Of a DNA stretch of 14,910 bases, positions 12,604 to 14,910 are shown piece after piece. The stretch is from contig CALCIB010000377.1 of the NCBI GenBank assembly GCA_937907525.1, positions 1 through 14,910 on the forward strand. The letters are read 5' to 3'. The notes under the pieces are model-generated. The model searched no databases and had not been told where the DNA came from. It was given only the letters and a program-made list of their open reading frames with translations. How positions within the stretch are numbered: position 1 is the stretch's first letter; every line of letters begins with the position of its first letter. Position numbers and translations under genes: made by a program. This DNA comes from an uncultured Planctomycetales bacterium. GTDB taxonomy: Bacteria; Planctomycetota; Planctomycetia; Isosphaerales; Isosphaeraceae.

Positions 12604-13863
12604 ATGGATGGCGAGAACACAGCCAGGCGGAGACGATCGCGGCGCGGCTGGCTCGTCGCCGCGGCGGTCGTGGCGTCCTGGTCGCGCGTGACCGGCGCGT
12701 CGGCCGACGACGGGCCCCGACCGCTGCCGTCGCTTTCGCCGATCAAGATCGACGCCGTGCGACCGGCGCGCGTCGACGAGGAGGAGCCGCGGGCCGGAGG
12801 CGACTCCCAGGAGACGTCGATCCCCGAGATCGAGGTCCTGGACACCGAGATCCACACGGCCGAGCCGACCGTCGCCGGCGCCCGACTGCTCCTGGAGGTG
12901 GGCCGCGGCGCCCCGGAGGGGACGCGCTTCCGCTGGATCCAAACCGAGGGGCCGCGCGTCGACCTTGAAGATCCGACCAAGGGCTCCATCGAGGTGACGA
13001 TCCCCGACGGCGCCGACCGCCTGGAATTCCTCCTGGTGGCCGCCGCGCCCGACGCCGTCCGGGTGGTCCGGGTGAAGGTCCCGATCAGCGGCGAGGCCGC
13101 CCGGTCGTCGTGGGGGACCAGACCGACCGGCGCGGCGAAGGCCGACGCCGGCGACGACCAGATCGGCCTGGCCGGTCGTCGCGTCACCCTCAACGGATCC
13201 CAGAGCCGCCCCGGCGACGGCAAGGGCGCGCGCTGGCTCCAAACGGCCGGCGCCCCCGTGCTGGAGCCAAGCCAGGACGGTCCCTACTTCTCGTTCGTGC
13301 CGCCCCGGCCCGGAAGCTACAAATTCCTGTTGATGGTCGCCGCCGATGGCGAGGTCTCCGAACCCGACGAGGTGACGGTCGAGGTGGGGACGCCGCCGAC
13401 GTCCCCCGGACCCGTCGCGGCCGCGGCCGCGGCGACGCCGACGCCGACGCAAGCCGCCCAGGCCGTCGCGTCCCCCCCCACCCCGCCGACGCCCGCCCGG
13501 ATCGTGGCCGCCGCGCTGCCGCGGCTGGCCGACGGCGGTCGCCTCGGCGCCTCGATCGCCGACGTGATGGAGGCGGTCTCACAGCGGACGTCGCTCTACG
13601 AGTCGTTCGCGGCGCTCCAGGGGGAGTTGCTCAAGCGGCTGGAGGTCGTGGTCCCCGCCGATCCGGTCGCGCGCTCGGCGTGGAACGACGCGGTCTTCTC
13701 CCCGCTCACCCTGATGACGGCCCAAAAACTCCTCGCCGCCGGGCTGGACGTCCGCCGCCGCGAAGACCTCGATCGTCCCCTCTCGCCCGCGCAACAGGAG
13801 TTGCTCGGCGAGCATTTCCAGGAGCTGGCGCGGGCGTTCCGCGCCGGCTCGCGACCTCGCTGA
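12604..13863 (+). CDS. Secreted protein with two PKD/Ig-like domains and helical C-terminus
   Basis: The protein has 419 residues. An Arg-rich n-region and hydrophobic core (RRGWLVAAAVVASWSRVTGASA) form a signal peptide. Two PKD-like beta-sandwiches follow: about 75-165 (RFRWIQTEGPRVDLEDPTKG... LEFLLVAA) and about 180-262 (ADAGDDQIGLAGRRVTLNGS... ARWLQTAGAPV... GSYKFLLMVAADG). The W-x-Q-T-x-G motif in each is typical of the PKD/REJ group. A Pro/Ala/Thr linker (about 263-300) leads to a helical C-terminal region of about 120 residues without a known motif. PKD domains mediate protein or polysaccharide contact at cell surfaces, so an adhesive or structural role is inferred. The ATG at 12604 has GGGAGGA about eight bases upstream. 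The next gene starts 74 bases downstream on the same strand, so the two may form an operon. Confidence 0.82.
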   Translation: MDGENTARRRRSRRGWLVAAAVVASWSRVTGASADDGPRPLPSLSPIKIDAVRPARVDEEEPRAGGDSQETSIPEIEVLDTEIHTAEPTVAGARLLLEVGRGAPEGTRFRWIQTEGPRVDLEDPTKGSIEVTIPDGADRLEFLLVAAAPDAVRVVRVKVPISGEAARSSWGTRPTGAAKADAGDDQIGLAGRRVTLNGSQSRPGDGKGARWLQTAGAPVLEPSQDGPYFSFVPPRPGSYKFLLMVAADGEVSEPDEVTVEVGTPPTSPGPVAAAAAATPTPTQAAQAVASPPTPPTPARIVAAALPRLADGGRLGASIADVMEAVSQRTSLYESFAALQGELLKRLEVVVPADPVARSAWNDAVFSPLTLMTAQKLLAAGLDVRRREDLDRPLSPAQQELLGEHFQELARAFRAGSRPR

Positions 13864-13937
13864 CCAACCCGAAGCCCACCGGCTCCACCCGGCGTCGAAG
13901 GAATCGCGCCGGCCCAGACCCCAGGAGGGGAACCCCC

Positions 13938-14910
13938 ATGTCGCGTCTCCTTCCCCGCGGATCGGTCCTCGCCCTGCTCGCGACGGGCTCGATCCTCCTC
14001 CCGTCGCCCCCGGCGCGGGCCCAGGAGAAGGCCCCTTCCGGGCTGCGAGCGGCCCTGGCCGTGACCCGATCGACCGGCGCGGCCACCGTGGCGGTCTTCA
14101 CCTCCCGCGCCGACCCGAAATCCCAGCGGTTCCACGACGAGTTCGACCGCGGCCCCTGGGCCCGGTACAACCGCGGCCTGGTCCAGGTCGTGGCCGTGGC
14201 GATCGAGGACGAGCCCGCGGTGGCGCGGACGATGGGGATCGTCAAGGTCCCGGTCGTCAAGATCTACGGCAAGACCCCCAAGGGCGTCTCGCTGCTGGCG
14301 GCCATCGACGACTGCCCGTCGCCGGACGCCCTGGCGGCGCGGCTGGTCGGTCTTCAGGTCGGACTGCAACCGCCGGGCAAGGACGACCCCGCGGTCTCCC
14401 AGGCGTCGGGTCACGGCGGGGCCCAGGCGTCGGCCCAAAGCTACGCCAGCCCGCAGGCCTGGCCCCAGGTCCAGACGCCCGCGACGCCGCAGATACCCGC
14501 GACGCCTCAAGCTCCAGCGCCCCCACAGATCCCCGCGACTCCCCAGGCGCCGATGTTGGCGTTCCCGACCGCCGCGCCCACGGTCACGACGACGACGGCC
14601 AACGTGGTCCAGGTGCCCAGTCAGAACCTGCTGATCCAGCAGGCCGCGCCTCAGATCTTCATGGCCCCGGCGCCCTCCCCCACGGTCTACGTCCCGCAAC
14701 AGCCGACCGCGACGCCCATGATGGCGATGGCGGCGGCGCCCACGGCCGCCGCCGCCCCGGTCGCCGGCAACATGCTCCTTCCGGTGCCGTCCGCCGCCCC
14801 GGCCGCGCCGGTCGCCGCGCCGACCATGATGGCCGCGCCGGTCGCCGCGCCGACCATGATGGCCGCGGCGGTCGCCGCGCCGACCATGATGGCCGCGCCG
14901 GTCGCCGCGG
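13938..14910 (+). CDS. Secreted thioredoxin-fold-like protein without CXXC, Pro/Ala-rich tail (partial)
   Basis: The gene is cut by the right edge; 324 residues are visible. A signal peptide ends near residue 28 (PARAQ). Residues about 45-140 follow a thioredoxin-like pattern: GAATVAVFTSRADPKSQRF in the place of the WCGPC loop, a strand VVAVAIEDEP, the cis-proline-like VKVPVVKIYG (Pro105) and a C-terminal helix. The catalytic CXXC is absent, so redox activity is unlikely and a binding or scaffold role is more plausible. After about 150 comes a Pro/Ala/Gln tail with TPATPQIPATPQAP repeats, a conserved-looking block VVQVPSQNLLIQQAAPQIFMA (about 223-243), SPTVYVP, and then 10-residue repeats. 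The ATG at 13938 has AGGAGG nine bases upstream. It follows the PKD gene on the same strand. Confidence 0.8.
   Translation, partial: MSRLLPRGSVLALLATGSILLPSPPARAQEKAPSGLRAALAVTRSTGAATVAVFTSRADPKSQRFHDEFDRGPWARYNRGLVQVVAVAIEDEPAVARTMGIVKVPVVKIYGKTPKGVSLLAAIDDCPSPDALAARLVGLQVGLQPPGKDDPAVSQASGHGGAQASAQSYASPQAWPQVQTPATPQIPATPQAPAPPQIPATPQAPMLAFPTAAPTVTTTTANVVQVPSQNLLIQQAAPQIFMAPAPSPTVYVPQQPTATPMMAMAAAPTAAAAPVAGNMLLPVPSAAPAAPVAAPTMMAAPVAAPTMMAAAVAAPTMMAAPVAA
14820..14909 (+). repeat. 30-bp tandem repeat in coding sequence (3 units)
   Basis: Units at 14820-14849, 14850-14879 and 14880-14909 encode PTMMAAPVAA, PTMMAAAVAA and PTMMAAPVAA. They are nearly identical at DNA level (ccgaccatgatggcc start), with one G/C change in the middle unit. 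A partial unit precedes them (14802-14819) and the array may continue past the window. It lies in the tail of the thioredoxin-like protein. Confidence 0.85.

Noticed and set aside
11965..13452. A 495-residue open frame on the - strand
   Set aside because: It runs antisense through the tRNA and the PKD gene. The GSNPQPQHCERCALPIELP-like residues are the usual translation of tRNA antisense.
13596..14699. A 367-residue open frame on the - strand
   Set aside because: It is antisense to the thioredoxin-like gene, which has a signal peptide and a strong ribosome site. The antisense translation is Arg/Gly low complexity.
1..14910. CRISPR array, phage genes, toxin-antitoxin pair or transposase gene
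   Set aside because: No regularly spaced repeats with variable spacers, no phage structural motifs and no transposase or integrase frames were seen. The only mobile DNA is the short non-coding element at 5128-5361.

Overview
The window is high-GC bacterial DNA with strong G/C preference at codon third positions. It looks like a planctomycete, most plausibly of the Isosphaeraceae type. I infer this from the many secreted Ala/Pro/Gln-rich proteins, a PEP-CTERM sorted protein, a DUF5060/GH5-type glycoside hydrolase, an HTTM membrane protein, an LTxxQ-like helical secreted protein and a BON-like secreted protein. No database search was possible, so the taxonomy is an inference.

Layout. (1) 1-1303 (+): secreted-type Gln/Ala-rich protein with LTxxQ-like helices; its 5' end appears to change frame near position 200. 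A strong hairpin follows it and faces the next gene tail to tail. (2) 1385-2092 (-): signal peptide, Pro-rich linker and C-terminal BON-like domain. (3) 2254-2766 (+): Cupin_5/DUF985 protein. (4) 2792-4317 (-): two-gene unit with ATGA overlap, a small membrane-anchored protein with a TTG start followed by an HTTM-domain protein. (5) 4460-5125 (-): secreted M15/VanY-like zinc D,D-peptidase. (6) 5119-5370: a MITE-like element of about 234 bp, with 16-bp terminal inverted repeats and a 9-bp direct repeat on each side, inserted on the start codon of the peptidase gene. (7) 5432-8359 (-): large secreted glycoside hydrolase. (8) 8652-9101 (+): Rrf2-family regulator with a cysteine triad. (9) 9367-10770 and 10803-11330 (+): secreted sugar-dehydrogenase-like beta-propeller followed closely by a PEP-CTERM protein. 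(10) 11394-11801 (-): secreted Dabb-domain protein. (11) 12079-12151 (+): tRNA-Ala(CGC). (12) 12604-13863 and 13938 to beyond the right edge (+): a PKD/Ig-like secreted protein, then a thioredoxin-like secreted protein without CXXC that runs into a Pro/Ala-rich tail with a 30-bp tandem repeat.

The region is mostly accessory envelope and extracellular functions: polysaccharide or sugar processing (GH5-like enzyme, GSDH-like propeller, PEP-CTERM protein), peptidoglycan trimming (M15) and small secreted proteins. There is no phage, defence system, CRISPR array or intact transposase. The most striking observation is the MITE-like insertion. It duplicated the start codon of the M15 peptidase, separated the gene from its apparent native ribosome binding site, and is an exact multiple of three long, so the frame is open through the whole element.
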